Below, one piece after another: positions 35,381 through 43,940 of a DNA stretch of 64,000 bases. Below the pieces are notes generated by a model. The model was not told the DNA's origin. It did not search any database and saw only the letters and a list, made by a program, of their open reading frames with translations. The position numbers and the translations under genes are program-made. Within the stretch, counting starts at the first letter, position 1. Every line of letters starts with the position of its first letter. The DNA comes from an uncultured Lachnospiraceae bacterium (GTDB taxonomy: Bacteria > Bacillota > Clostridia > Lachnospirales > Lachnospiraceae). The stretch lies in the NCBI GenBank assembly GCA_910577165.1, contig CAJTLX010000008.1, forward strand, positions 1-64,000, given 5' to 3'.

Positions 35381-35925
35381 ATGAAGACTTTGATCTATAA
35401 TGGTTCGCCGAGAAAAGAAGGTGATACATCCAAACTTATAAAATTACTGAAAGAATTACAGGGGAGTATAAGATTGTAGCTGCTTATCGATGCAATATTT
35501 CGCCCTGTCTTGATTGCAGATACTGCTGGGAAAATAGCGGATGTGTGATAAATGATGAAATGCAGGAAGTATATCAATACATACAGGAATGTGATAATAT
35601 TTTGATTGCCTCACCGATTTATTTTTCATAGTTGACCGGAAAATTATTGGATGTGGGAAGCAGACTTCAAACATATTTTTGCGCCAGATTTTTTAGAAAA
35701 GAGGAACCTATTGTAAAGGCAAAAAAAGGTGCAGTTGTATTAGTCGGGGGAGGCGATGGTCATATAGATACCGCTTACAGTACGGCTTGTACTCTTTTAC
35801 ACCATATGAATTGTTATAATATTCATGAAGTGGTATATAGCCATAATACTAATAAAAGAGCTGCAATTGATGATGAAAATGCCCTTTTGGGACTGAACAG
35901 TATTTTAGATTTTTTTTGTAACTAA
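35381..35925 (+). pseudogene. Flavodoxin-like NAD(P)H-dependent oxidoreductase, broken
   Basis: ATG 35381 begins a NADPH-dependent FMN reductase pattern (MKTLIYNGSPRKEGDTSKLI). A frameshift near 35460 is needed to continue as EYKIVAAYRCNISPCLDCRYC and NILIASPIYFS; then TAG at 35629-35631 interrupts, followed by LTGKLLDVGSRLQTYF and a normal C-terminus. The GSPR FMN loop and C-x-x-C-x-x-C cysteines are typical of the iron-sulphur flavodoxin-like subgroup. Two lesions make it nonfunctional. Confidence 0.8.
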
Positions 35926-35978
35926 TATCAAAAAGAGAAAAATTTAGGATTAATGATCGTTCTGGAGGAGGAAATTGA

Positions 35979-36296
35979 ATGGACTCGAAGATAGTGGGAA
36001 ACAGGATAAAAGAGGTAAGAGAAAAGCGGAATCTTACACAAGAAGAATTGGCAGATAAAGTAGATCTAAGTCCAACACATATTAGCGTGATAGAAAGAGG
36101 TCTGAAAGTTCCGAAATTAGATAATTTTGTGGCAATAGCAAATGCCTTAGATGTCTCTGCGGATGAATTATTGTTTGACGTAGTGGATTGTTTTGTTTTA
36201 GGAACAACGAATCAATTATCAGAAATAATAGGTAAACTTTCAGTAAAAGAGCAGAGAAAGATTATAGGTTTAGTAAGATATCTTGTTGAAGAATAA
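35979..36296 (+). CDS. XRE-family transcriptional regulator
   Basis: The 105-residue protein is an N-terminal HTH-XRE domain (residues 6-62, IKEVREKRNLTQEELADKVD and SPTHISVIERG) plus a short C-terminal helical tail. TGGAGGAGG precedes the ATG. Such repressors govern mobile elements and toxin-antitoxin operons; the small gene pair 90 bases downstream (antitoxin/zeta toxin) is a candidate target, but no operator was identified. Confidence 0.88.
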   Translation: MDSKIVGNRIKEVREKRNLTQEELADKVDLSPTHISVIERGLKVPKLDNFVAIANALDVSADELLFDVVDCFVLGTTNQLSEIIGKLSVKEQRKIIGLVRYLVEE

Positions 36297-36388
36297 GGGC
36301 TGGAATTTAAAGGGCAGCGGAAAGCCTGCCATTGTTTTGAAGATAATATGTTGCACTTGAAATGTATTTAAGAAAGGCGGAAAAGTAT

Positions 36389-36583
36389 ATGAGAAATGAA
36401 AAAAAATTAGCGGAAATCCATAGAGCATATGAGCAGTGCAAGGAAGTTTTTTCACCTAGTGTTGGGATAATTGATGTGGCAGTGGAGATTACGGATGAGG
36501 ATGAATATGAATTTTATAAATTGGCTCATGAATTTTTTTTCCAGAAGAAACAAAAGGAATTGATTGAGAAAGGTGTGTATTGA
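36389..36583 (+). CDS. Small protein, probable antitoxin of the zeta-type toxin
   Basis: ATG 36389 (MRNEKKLAEIHRAY) is preferred over ATG 36362 because AAAGGCGG lies eight bases before it. The 64-residue product is acidic in its middle (VAVEITDEDEYEFYKLA) and helical, without a DNA-binding motif. Its stop overlaps the toxin start (TGATG), the usual arrangement of antitoxin before toxin. Identification as antitoxin rests on this position only. Confidence 0.6.
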   Translation: MRNEKKLAEIHRAYEQCKEVFSPSVGIIDVAVEITDEDEYEFYKLAHEFFFQKKQKELIEKGVY

Positions 36584-37161
36584 TGGAAAGCGTTTATACT
36601 TTGATTGCAGGGGTAAATGGGGCGGGGAAATCAACACTTTATAACTTGGGAAATTTATTGCCTGCAAACCAGGAAAGAGTAAATTCTGATGAAATTCTAA
36701 AAGAAAATAAAGGAAATTGGAAAGATCTTAATGATCAAATGGAAGCCATGAGGGAAGCAGTAAAAAGGATAAGAACTTATTTGAAGAATGGAGTTTCATT
36801 TAATCAGGAAACAACACTTGTCGGCAATAGTATTATATCAAATATCAAGAAAGCAAAGGAACGGGGATTTAAAGTACAAATATATTATGTAGGACTAGAA
36901 AGTGCGGACTTAGCAGTACAAAGAGTTGAAAATAGGGTTCGGGTTGGAGGACATGGAATTAAAGAAGAAGAGATAAGAAAACGCTATAAAAAATCATTGG
37001 AAAATTTATTGGTTTCTATTGATTTATGTGATGTAATATATGTATATGACAATACGGTGGGATTTAGACAAGTTGCAGTATTTGAATGTGGAAAATTGAA
37101 AGGAAATAAAATAGATAAATGCAAATGGTTAGAAAATGTGTTTAATAATTCATTTGTTTAA
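36583..37161 (+). CDS. Zeta-toxin-family P-loop kinase
   Basis: ATG 36583 shares its A with the previous stop; the SD is AGAAAGG. The 192-residue protein has Walker A (AGVNGAGKSTLY, residues 9-20), NSDEI as the substrate-site D/E, a QETTLVGN switch and GFKVQIYYVG, matching the compact zeta/AAA_33 toxin class. Zeta toxins phosphorylate UDP-N-acetylglucosamine and block wall synthesis; compact homologues may use other substrates. All key motifs are intact. With the preceding gene it forms a likely toxin-antitoxin pair. Confidence 0.82.
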   Translation: MESVYTLIAGVNGAGKSTLYNLGNLLPANQERVNSDEILKENKGNWKDLNDQMEAMREAVKRIRTYLKNGVSFNQETTLVGNSIISNIKKAKERGFKVQIYYVGLESADLAVQRVENRVRVGGHGIKEEEIRKRYKKSLENLLVSIDLCDVIYVYDNTVGFRQVAVFECGKLKGNKIDKCKWLENVFNNSFV

Positions 37162-37309
37162 ATTTAAAGAAATTCAGGAAAAAGGGATTTAAAATAACAA
37201 AAACACAAGAAAAATAGTAAAGAAGCTATCACCTACTCTTCCTTTGTAAGTATCGTTACAAAATATATCCATTACCTACATTTTTAAAAAATTCTATTTT
37301 CAGAGGCAA

Positions 37310-37735
37310 TTGATAAAAAAACTATCCATTACCATTTGGATTACAAGCACAGTTCTTATTCTCGCCTACTTTCTTATTGCTGCTTCGTATTCCAATGGTT
37401 TTGAAACCTTTAAAAAGGAGAATGGTATTGTATCGTTTTTTGTAGGCATTGTCGGTTTCTTCGCCATTATAATTGAAACGGCCGTGATTCAGCAGAAGTG
37501 CGTTGATTCCGCCAAGAAAACGAATTCGGAAAAGACAGCGTCCGTTTATGATATAAAGTTTCAAAAGAAATGGATGGATAGTTGTGATGAAGCCGAGAAG
37601 ATTATGATAGGTAAGTGTGCGTTTAGGGCTTTTACTGTCACAAACACCGTTTGCTTGATTTTGTCACTCATATCAGGCAGTATCCAAGAAAGACAAATGG
37701 CAGGAAAAAAGGCATCGTATTGGATTAAGCATTAA
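37310..37735 (+). pseudogene. DUF3169-like membrane protein, truncated
   Basis: The 141-residue frame (TTG start, weak AGAGG) has two helices (about 8-25 and 43-60), then SEKTASVYDIKFQKKWMDSCDEAEK, split here as SVYDIKFQKKW and SCDEAEK, the signature block of DUF3169 proteins. Family members have about 230 residues with two more helices after this block; here the frame ends in an unrelated polar tail (IQERQMAGKK) after the third helix begins. Probably a remnant at the island edge. Confidence 0.6.
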
Positions 37736-38066
37736 CCTGACGGGGCATATGAATCGCCGAGTATGGTAGAGATTATATACTTTCTAATAGGACAAATAAT
37801 GCAATATTTTTTGAATACAGAAGTGAATAGTGAAAGAAAAATATCGTGTAGAGGGGACTTATAAGCATAAATGGCGGGAAATTTGTCACGCAGATGTATT
37901 TTTTTGTTTTAACTGCTTGATTAATCTCCGGGAAATGATTATAATAATCAATAGATTGTATGGAAAATCAATTGACCTGGGGAAATTGCGTGCAAAAAAC
38001 ATTTATTAAATATACATCGATTATTATGATGGTGGAGATTTAGGATAGAAAGAGGAGGGGAATGCC
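37736..38066. other. Gap at the right edge of the accessory island
   Basis: No gene is supported in these 331 bases. They contain remnants of the 3' end of the DUF3169-like gene and the promoter at 37917-37945 that serves the NUDIX gene. Nothing else was recognised. Confidence 0.6.
37917..37945 (+). promoter_or_regulatory. Promoter upstream of the NUDIX gene
   Basis: TTGATT (37917-37922), 17-base spacer, perfect TATAAT (37940-37945). The leader to the GTG at 38067 is about 115 bases. Confidence 0.65.
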
Positions 38067-38564
38067 GTGCATTTTACCTATTGCCCGCATTGCGGGAGGA
38101 AATTGGTGCAAAAAGAGATTGGGGATGAGGGGCGGATTCCCTATTGTGAGGGCTGTAAGATACCGCTCTGGGATATGTTTACAACTTCGGTGATCTGTGC
38201 TGTGGTAAATGAGGAAGACGAAGTGGCATTGCTGCGCCAAACTTATGTTTCCGCAACAAAATATGTGTGTATTGCCGGAATTATGAAGTTGGGTGAGAGT
38301 GCGGAGGATACTGTGGCAAGAGAGGTAAAGGAAGAGATTGGGATTGATATTACCTCCCTGAAATATCTGCGCAGTTACGCTTATGAAAAGAAGGAAATGC
38401 TGATGTTGGGATTTTATGCGACGGCAAAAAAGAAGGAGTTTACTTTGTCGGGTGAGGTGGATGCGGCGGCGTGGGTGCCGCTTTTAGAGGCACCCGCGAA
38501 ATTGCGGGAGGGAAGTATTGCGTGGCAGTTGGTGAGCGGGGTAATTGCGGGGAGGAGGAAATAA
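38067..38564 (+). CDS. NUDIX hydrolase with N-terminal zinc ribbon (NudC-like)
   Basis: GTG start after GGAGGGG. The 165-residue protein begins with a zinc ribbon (CPHCG, then CEGC, residues 6-30) and carries a full NUDIX box (G-x5-E-x7-REVKEEIGI, about 71-93) with the metal-binding glutamates. The layout is that of the NADH pyrophosphatase/NudC branch, cleaving nucleoside diphosphate compounds, though the S-Q-P-W-P-F-P-x-S NudC motif is absent, so the substrate is open. The gene is followed by two bases and the next start, so the pair forms an operon. Confidence 0.85.
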   Translation: MHFTYCPHCGRKLVQKEIGDEGRIPYCEGCKIPLWDMFTTSVICAVVNEEDEVALLRQTYVSATKYVCIAGIMKLGESAEDTVAREVKEEIGIDITSLKYLRSYAYEKKEMLMLGFYATAKKKEFTLSGEVDAAAWVPLLEAPAKLREGSIAWQLVSGVIAGRRK

Positions 38565-38566
38565 TT

Positions 38567-39106
38567 ATGGATCAAAATGAAGAATTTATTCGTAACCTGA
38601 AAATTGAGGATGTTCCGTGGAGCAGAATTGTAACAGCCTATGGAATGGCGACCGAGCTGCCGGGGTATCTGAAAACACTGGAGGAACGCTCAAAATTAAG
38701 CCATGTAAAAGAAGCATTTGGAGAAATTACAAACAATATTGAACATCAAGGCACGTTATGGTATTCCACCGCGTTTGGATTGATTTTTCTCGTGCGCATT
38801 TATCATGATGTAGAGGCTCAGAAAGAAAGTAATAAGATCGCCGCCTGGCTTACCGAAGAACTCGAAGATTTTTTCGCACTGATTATTGATTGCTATCATG
38901 AGATCCTCGATTGTTATAATGATGTGGAGAGCGTGAAAAATGAATCGCTACCGCTGTTTTCCGATATGTTAAAGGAAGAATATCTCTGGCCGGAGGGAAT
39001 GAGTGAGGAGGAGGAGGAAGCCCGATGGGAGGAAGGATTTCCAGATGATTTAGCAGCAAGTTTTTATTATTATTCCTATCAGGTGGTCAAAGAATTTGAT
39101 AAATAA
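38567..39106 (+). CDS. Hypothetical acidic protein
   Basis: ATG 38567 lies seven bases after GGAGGAGGA and two bases after the NUDIX stop. The 179-residue product is soluble, helical and acidic, with a very acidic patch (GMSEEEEEARWEEGF, about residues 146-160) and aromatic C-terminus (ASFYYYSYQVV). No domain was recognised; the style recalls immunity or adaptor proteins, but this is only an impression. It converges on the ankyrin genes with a bidirectional hairpin between. Confidence 0.65.
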   Translation: MDQNEEFIRNLKIEDVPWSRIVTAYGMATELPGYLKTLEERSKLSHVKEAFGEITNNIEHQGTLWYSTAFGLIFLVRIYHDVEAQKESNKIAAWLTEELEDFFALIIDCYHEILDCYNDVESVKNESLPLFSDMLKEEYLWPEGMSEEEEEARWEEGFPDDLAASFYYYSYQVVKEFDK

Positions 39107-39118
39107 AAAATTTGAATC

Positions 39119-39144
39119 AGTGGGGAAGAGTCATCTTCCCCACT
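39119..39144. terminator. Bidirectional terminator-like hairpin
   Basis: AGTGGGGAAGA (39119-39129) pairs perfectly with TCTTCCCCACT (39134-39144) around a 4-base loop, between convergent genes. On the minus strand a run of T (AATTTTTT) follows seven bases later; on the plus strand CTTTT follows. Confidence 0.65.
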
Positions 39145-39162
39145 CGCCGCTTTTGTGGCATT

Positions 39163-41226
39163 TTACTGGATATCCGTCATCAGTTCAAGCACAGTATCGT
39201 AGCCCTTCTCCACCGCAACCTGAACACAGCTTTCGCCTTTGTTGTTTGTGTGATTGTAGTCCGCCCCCTTCTTGATCAAAAAGCGTGCGACTTCCTGATT
39301 GCCGTATTTTAGTGCGTAATACAGAGCGGTACTGCCTGTGTTGTCGGACATATTGATATCCGCGCCCGCGCGCACAAGTTCCTTTATAATATCTTTAAAG
39401 CACATATTTTTTGTGTTTAGAATCAGAGCTGTGTTGCCAACATTGTCCGTGGCGTTTATATCCACACCCTTCTCAAGGAAGATAGGGAGAAGTTCGTTCG
39501 CCGTGTTGATATCCATTGACATTAAGAGCATCAGCGGGGTTTTGCCGTCATTTCTCGCGCCGTCTAAGGTTTTGAGTTCTCCTAGTACCCCTGCTCTCTG
39601 TTTGGAAGTGAGATCACCGCCAAATTTCTTTTTCATTACGGCATGATGTGCCGGAAGTTCACCATTGATATTTTGCAGGGAACTGTCACCCCCATGTGCT
39701 TCTAAGAATTTGACAATCTCGCCGTGACCGTAAATGCACGCAATATGTAGTAGGGTATTGCCGGATTCGGCGGGCTGATCCTGTGTAATATTCGGGTCAA
39801 CACCTTTTTCCAGCATGATTTTTAACATCTCAAGATGCCCGTTGCGCGCTGCCCAGTGTGCTGCGCTGACCCCTGTGTTGTCAAGCTGCTCCATGGACTC
39901 TTTGGAGAAGAATGGTGCGGCTGTCTCTGCGTAGTCGTCCTTTTTGCCGGAAAACATCATCTGCCTTGGCGCGCAGGAAGCGACAAAATTTGCGGGGGTT
40001 CTGCCCTGGATAATCGCCTCGTTCATATCCACGCCAAGTTCAATAAATTTTTTGATTACTTTAACGCCGAAATTGCCGGAGAGACATTTGTCACGAAGAC
40101 AAAATACACTGCCGCGGCTGTGGATCGGCATGGTAAAATCGATACCCGCCTCATGACACAGATCAAGTACCTGACATTTATCGTCGTTTGTCAGGGCATT
40201 GTGCATAATGCCTTCAAGACTTTCCATATCATCATCATCGTCCGGATCGATCCTTGCGATCAGCTTTTTTGCGAGGTAGAGTGCGATGCTGATTTTATCC
40301 TTCTCGTCGTCTGAGAAACTTGCGAACGCATTGCTGGTGATACGGCTTAAATTCGCCATATTCATGCGGTTTGCCTCGCACTCCTCATTCGCACCGGCAT
40401 CCTTTAGTGCCATACAGAGGCCCTCGCTGTAAATTTTTGTCGCTGCCTGCATTGGAGTTTCGCCCGCTGCATTTGCAGTGTTTATCATGCTGTCATATTT
40501 TGCAAGAAGCAGTGCCGCAGTTAAATGGTGGTTGTGGATGGCAACCAAAAGCAGGGTATTGCCCTCCTCATCGACGTAGTCCGTCTGCGCACCCTTTTTT
40601 AGAAGAGTTTCGGTCAGTGCCCAGGAGAGATTAGTATTTTCACCCTGTAAAATGGAAACTAAAGGGGTGAAACCGTTCGCATCCTTTGCATTGATCCCAT
40701 CGCTCAACAAATCGGCGATGGCTCCGCGCTGATCCATGCTGTAACGCAAACATTCGAAACCGTTTTGGAAATTTTCAAGGCGCGGGCGGGCGAGACAGTG
40801 CCATGCATTCTGACCCGCCGCATTGCAGAGGGTGGTATCTGCGCCGTGGTCAATCAGAAGTTTTGTCATATTAAAATTCCCCCGGCAGCAGGAGAGCATA
40901 AGTGGAGTGAGTCCCTTGCCCCTGCCGTCGGTTATGTTTACGTCCATGCCAAGAGATTCGTCGTCCAAAATTGTTTTTACTGCATCGAAGAAATTATGCC
41001 ATACTAGCAGGTGGAATAAAGTCAGTCCATAGTTGTCCGAGGTATCAGTAAGTGCCGACTTATCGCAGTTTGCAATGCATTCCTGCACTTCCTTAATCTC
41101 CTCCTGAGTAAAGAGATTGTACCGATACATATTTTCATTGAACTCGCATATCCACCATGGGATGTATTTGCTGCGGTTGCTCGTGAGTGAGCTTCCCAAT
41201 ATCTTGCTTAATTCTTTGATCTCCAT
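39163..41226 (-). CDS. Large ankyrin-repeat protein
   Basis: The 687-residue protein has a unique N-terminus (about 65 residues, WWICEFNENMYRYN) followed by two blocks of ankyrin repeats: about residues 66-285 (for example GLTPLMLSCCRGNFNMTKLL, then GADTTL) and about 390-685 (NTALILNTKN, STALYYALKYGNQEVARFLI), separated by an acidic helical region (DPDDDDDMESLEG). There is no signal peptide or membrane helix, so the protein is probably cytoplasmic and binds partner proteins. It follows the smaller ankyrin gene by 11 bases on the minus strand, sharing its promoter. Confidence 0.9.
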   Translation of the reverse strand: MEIKELSKILGSSLTSNRSKYIPWWICEFNENMYRYNLFTQEEIKEVQECIANCDKSALTDTSDNYGLTLFHLLVWHNFFDAVKTILDDESLGMDVNITDGRGKGLTPLMLSCCRGNFNMTKLLIDHGADTTLCNAAGQNAWHCLARPRLENFQNGFECLRYSMDQRGAIADLLSDGINAKDANGFTPLVSILQGENTNLSWALTETLLKKGAQTDYVDEEGNTLLLVAIHNHHLTAALLLAKYDSMINTANAAGETPMQAATKIYSEGLCMALKDAGANEECEANRMNMANLSRITSNAFASFSDDEKDKISIALYLAKKLIARIDPDDDDDMESLEGIMHNALTNDDKCQVLDLCHEAGIDFTMPIHSRGSVFCLRDKCLSGNFGVKVIKKFIELGVDMNEAIIQGRTPANFVASCAPRQMMFSGKKDDYAETAAPFFSKESMEQLDNTGVSAAHWAARNGHLEMLKIMLEKGVDPNITQDQPAESGNTLLHIACIYGHGEIVKFLEAHGGDSSLQNINGELPAHHAVMKKKFGGDLTSKQRAGVLGELKTLDGARNDGKTPLMLLMSMDINTANELLPIFLEKGVDINATDNVGNTALILNTKNMCFKDIIKELVRAGADINMSDNTGSTALYYALKYGNQEVARFLIKKGADYNHTNNKGESCVQVAVEKGYDTVLELMTDIQ

Positions 41227-41237
41227 GAAATTTCCCC

Positions 41238-42212
41238 CTAATTTTCTGCACCTGCCATCAAAAGTTTTTCTACAATATCATTGTAGCCCGACTCCGTTGC
41301 ATAGTAGAGTGCGGTGTGTTCTGAAAGATCGGCGTAAGTAACATCCGCGCCGCCTGCAATCAGTGTTTCTACAATATAATTGCTGCCGTGTTTTGCCGCA
41401 ATAATCAATGCGGTCTCGCCATTCTCGTCCCGCTCGTTGACATTTGCGCCGTGTGTAAGAAGCTGCTTTACCAGGCGTTCGTTTCCGTTTCCCGCTGCGA
41501 CGTGTAAGGGGGAGTAGCCATTGTTGCCGCTGATATTGGTATTCGCACCCGCCTCTAGGAGAAGCTCCGCAATCAGAAGATTGTCCTGTGCGGCGGCGAC
41601 ATACAGAGGCGTTTGCTTTCTGTCATTGCGCGCGTTAATATCCAGGTCACCCTTTGCCAGCATCGCCTTTACGACTTCCCCCTGTTCATTGTAACATGCC
41701 TGGTGAAGGGGGGTGTTCCCGTAGGCATCCGCGTTTCCCACATTTTCTCTGGACATACTCTCGATCAGTTGTACAAGGCCAAGGGCGTTCGCGTAGTCGA
41801 GTGCGGTATGATTTTGATTGTCCATAATCGAGAGATCCGCGCCGAGTTCGATGAGGTATCTTGCCGCCTCCGCTTTCCTTGCCTCCACCGCGTAGATCAG
41901 TGCTGTCCGTCCGGCGCGATCGGTGGCGTTAATATCCGCGCCCGAATCAAGTAAGAGCTTGATCACTTCCTTGTTGCCGGAGTTTACCGCCATATGTAAT
42001 GGCGTGACGCTCTCGTTCGAGATTAGGTTTACATCCGCTTCCTTTTCAAGCAAGAGTTTTACAATGTCGCGGTAGCCCTTTTTGCAGGCGTAATGCAGCG
42101 GGGAAAATCCCATTTCATCCACTGCGTTGACATTGATCGCATCCTTTTTTAAAAAGGACATGACCACTCCTTTTTGTCCGTTCTGACATGCTTTCAGTAA
42201 GAGTTTTTCCAT
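41238..42212 (-). CDS. Ankyrin-repeat protein
   Basis: The 324-residue protein is composed almost entirely of about ten ankyrin repeats (typical unit: GFSPLHYACKKGYRDIVKLL, then EKEADVN), from residue 2 to the end, with no other domain. GGAGGG precedes the start on the minus strand. It is the first gene of a two-gene ankyrin operon with a good promoter at 42309-42337. Free-standing ankyrin proteins in bacteria usually serve as protein-binding scaffolds, sometimes with immunity or inhibitor roles; no partner can be named. Confidence 0.92.
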   Translation of the reverse strand: MEKLLLKACQNGQKGVVMSFLKKDAINVNAVDEMGFSPLHYACKKGYRDIVKLLLEKEADVNLISNESVTPLHMAVNSGNKEVIKLLLDSGADINATDRAGRTALIYAVEARKAEAARYLIELGADLSIMDNQNHTALDYANALGLVQLIESMSRENVGNADAYGNTPLHQACYNEQGEVVKAMLAKGDLDINARNDRKQTPLYVAAAQDNLLIAELLLEAGANTNISGNNGYSPLHVAAGNGNERLVKQLLTHGANVNERDENGETALIIAAKHGSNYIVETLIAGGADVTYADLSEHTALYYATESGYNDIVEKLLMAGAEN

Positions 42213-42308
42213 TTTTTCCCTCCGTGCTGCGCTTTTAGAATGTCTGCGGGAGATCCGCGTGGGTTCTGGCGCAGTTCAGAACCCGAATCTGTGTTCGAAC
42301 TGCTCTTT

Positions 42309-42337
42309 ATTATATACCGTTTTTTTCCTGTTGTCGA
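42309..42337 (-). promoter_or_regulatory. Promoter of the ankyrin operon (minus strand)
   Basis: Read on the minus strand: TCGACA (42337-42332), 17-base spacer, TATAAT (42314-42309). The leader contains a 7-bp inverted repeat, GGGTTCT (42261-42267) with AGAACCC (42278-42284), and an alternative pairing CAGTTC (42272) with GAACTG (42297). Confidence 0.65.
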
Positions 42338-42399
42338 GAGGATTTTTTAATTTTTGGCAATATTTACGCCAGATTTATGTTTTAGAATATTTTTTCTTT

Positions 42400-43587
42400 T
42401 TAGCGGTATTCGGCGGCAAGTTTTGCGAACAGGTCCATCGCCCTTACAATACGGTTTGTCGGTACGCAGTACGAGATACGGACATGACCCGGACAGCCAA
42501 AATCATCTCCCGGGACAAAGAGCAGATCATATTTTTTTGCGCGCTCACAAAATTGAACTGCATCCGCCTCTAGGGAGCGCGGGAAAATATAGAACGCGCC
42601 CTGCGGTTTTACACAGGAGAAGCCGAGATCGGTAAGTCCCTCATACAAAAGATTTCGATTTTTTTCGTAAATGGTAAGATCTGCGGTTTGTCCGGCGCAT
42701 TTTGCCGCGACGCGCTGAAAGAGACTTGGCGCGTTGACATAGCCTAGTGAGCGTCCCGCGCCACAGATGGCAGCGTAAGCTGTTTTTGCGTCCGAGAGTT
42801 CATCTGGCACAAGCACATAGCCGATGCGCTCACCCGGAAGGGAGAGGGATTTGCTGTAAGAGTAGCAGATGATCGTGTTGGTATAATATTTTGTAATAAA
42901 GGGCAGAGTGATGTCATCATAAACTAATTCGCGGTACGGCTCGTCCGAGATCAGGAAAATCGGGTGACCGAACATGGCACTTTTTTTGGTCAGAAGCGAG
43001 GCGAGTTTCTGAATGGTTTCCTCCGAATAGACTGTGCCTGATGGATTGTTTGGGGAATTGATCACCACTGCCTTTGTGTGCGGGGTGATGGCGGTATAGA
43101 GTTTGTCGAAATTGATTTGGAAAGCAGTGGTATCCGCCTCTACAATCACGCATTTCGCGTCCGCTCCCCGCTCGATAAAGCACTGATATTCCGGGAAAAA
43201 CGGTGCGATTACAATAAATTCGTCGCCTGGTTCGGCAAGTGCTTTAAAACAGGAGCAAAGTGCTGCTGCCGCACCCACGGTCAGGTAGAAATTGTCGGCG
43301 TGAAAGTGGGTCTTAAAGCGGCGGTTTAAATCCTCCGCTAGGGTGGCACGCACTTTAGCGTCCCCCTGAGCACTTGTGTAGCCATGGGCAGCGACAGAAC
43401 CTTCTGTGTCAAGTATATCGATCACTGCATCGCGCACGGATTCCGGTGCGGGAACGCTCGGGTTGCCAATACTGAAATCATAGACATTTTCCGCGCCAAT
43501 CTGCGCGATACGCTGCTTTCCATACTCGAAAATTTCGCGGATAGTGGAACGCTTTTGTCCTAGTTCAACCATAGATTGTGAAAACAT
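42400..43587 (-). CDS. Class I/II pyridoxal-phosphate aminotransferase
   Basis: The 395-residue protein has IGNPSVPAPESV near the start, NSPNNPSGTVYS, SDEPYRELVYD, the pyridoxal lysine in CYSYSKSLSLPGERIGY and the carboxylate-binding R in GHVRISYCVP. It belongs to the same large family as the enzyme at 16088 but only distantly; this subgroup is usually annotated as aspartate or aromatic aminotransferase. It is a single-gene transcript with its own promoter. The substrate cannot be told from sequence. Confidence 0.9.
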   Translation of the reverse strand: MFSQSMVELGQKRSTIREIFEYGKQRIAQIGAENVYDFSIGNPSVPAPESVRDAVIDILDTEGSVAAHGYTSAQGDAKVRATLAEDLNRRFKTHFHADNFYLTVGAAAALCSCFKALAEPGDEFIVIAPFFPEYQCFIERGADAKCVIVEADTTAFQINFDKLYTAITPHTKAVVINSPNNPSGTVYSEETIQKLASLLTKKSAMFGHPIFLISDEPYRELVYDDITLPFITKYYTNTIICYSYSKSLSLPGERIGYVLVPDELSDAKTAYAAICGAGRSLGYVNAPSLFQRVAAKCAGQTADLTIYEKNRNLLYEGLTDLGFSCVKPQGAFYIFPRSLEADAVQFCERAKKYDLLFVPGDDFGCPGHVRISYCVPTNRIVRAMDLFAKLAAEYR

Positions 43588-43652
43588 ATTTTTTTACCTC
43601 TCTTGAAAAATTCATTTTTTACCGGGGATACCGATTCAAATCATATGGGGTA

Positions 43653-43681
43653 ATCATAGCATAAAATTCCTAAAGCGTCAA
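43653..43681 (-). promoter_or_regulatory. Promoter of the minus-strand aminotransferase gene
   Basis: On the minus strand TTGACG (43681-43676), 17-base spacer, TATGAT (43658-43653). Confidence 0.65.
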
Positions 43682-43818
43682 CTCTGTCAAAATTCGAAAG
43701 GAATTCTTAAACTTTACTGAAAAATGTAGGTAATTCAAGCTTTTTTCATAAAACTGTGGTATGATGTTTATATAAGGCGAAATTTTATTAACCTAAAAGT
43801 GTAAGATTTTATTTTAAA

Positions 43819-43877
43819 AGTTCAGTGCCGGAGTGCTGAACTGCGCGAAAATGGGGTCACGAAGTGACATCTTTCGC
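43819..43877 (+). promoter_or_regulatory. Two adjacent hairpins in the leader of the alarmone synthetase gene
   Basis: AGTTCAG (43819-43825) pairs with CTGAACT (43836-43842). Immediately after, GCGAAA (43845-43850) pairs with TTTCGC (43872-43877), enclosing GTCAC-GAA-GTGAC (43856-43868). There is no T-run, so it is more likely an RNA structure or binding site than a terminator. It lies 64 bases before the start codon. Confidence 0.45.
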
Positions 43878-43940
43878 ATTTGATATGATTTTTACACGGG
43901 CGATAATTAATAATTTTTAAGAAAGTTAAGGTGGTACAAA

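Larger units (their letters stand above)
43588..43940. other. Divergent intergenic region with structured element
   Basis: This 353-base gap between the divergent aminotransferase and alarmone synthetase genes contains the aminotransferase promoter (43653-43681, minus), a TATGAT-like -10 near 43759 for the plus strand without a clear -35, and the hairpins at 43819-43877. No gene is seen. Confidence 0.6.

Noticed and set aside
33090..35925. Genetic code with TAG read as sense
   Set aside because: Several intact core genes end in TAG (for example the exporter at 2990, asnA at 47052), and the same island has TAA lesions and frameshifts, so decay is the simpler explanation; kept only as a low-probability alternative.
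37310..37735. Intact small membrane protein
   Set aside because: The DUF3169 signature block is present but the expected C-terminal helices are missing, so it is treated as truncated.
27403..38066. Prophage or integrative element
   Set aside because: No integrase, transposase, capsid or conjugation gene and no flanking direct repeat or tRNA was recognised; the region is called an accessory island from its base composition and gene decay only.
39338..41032. Several plus-strand frames of 70-160 residues opposite the ankyrin gene
   Set aside because: The minus-strand frame is continuous over 687 residues with ankyrin repeats; these are antisense shadows.
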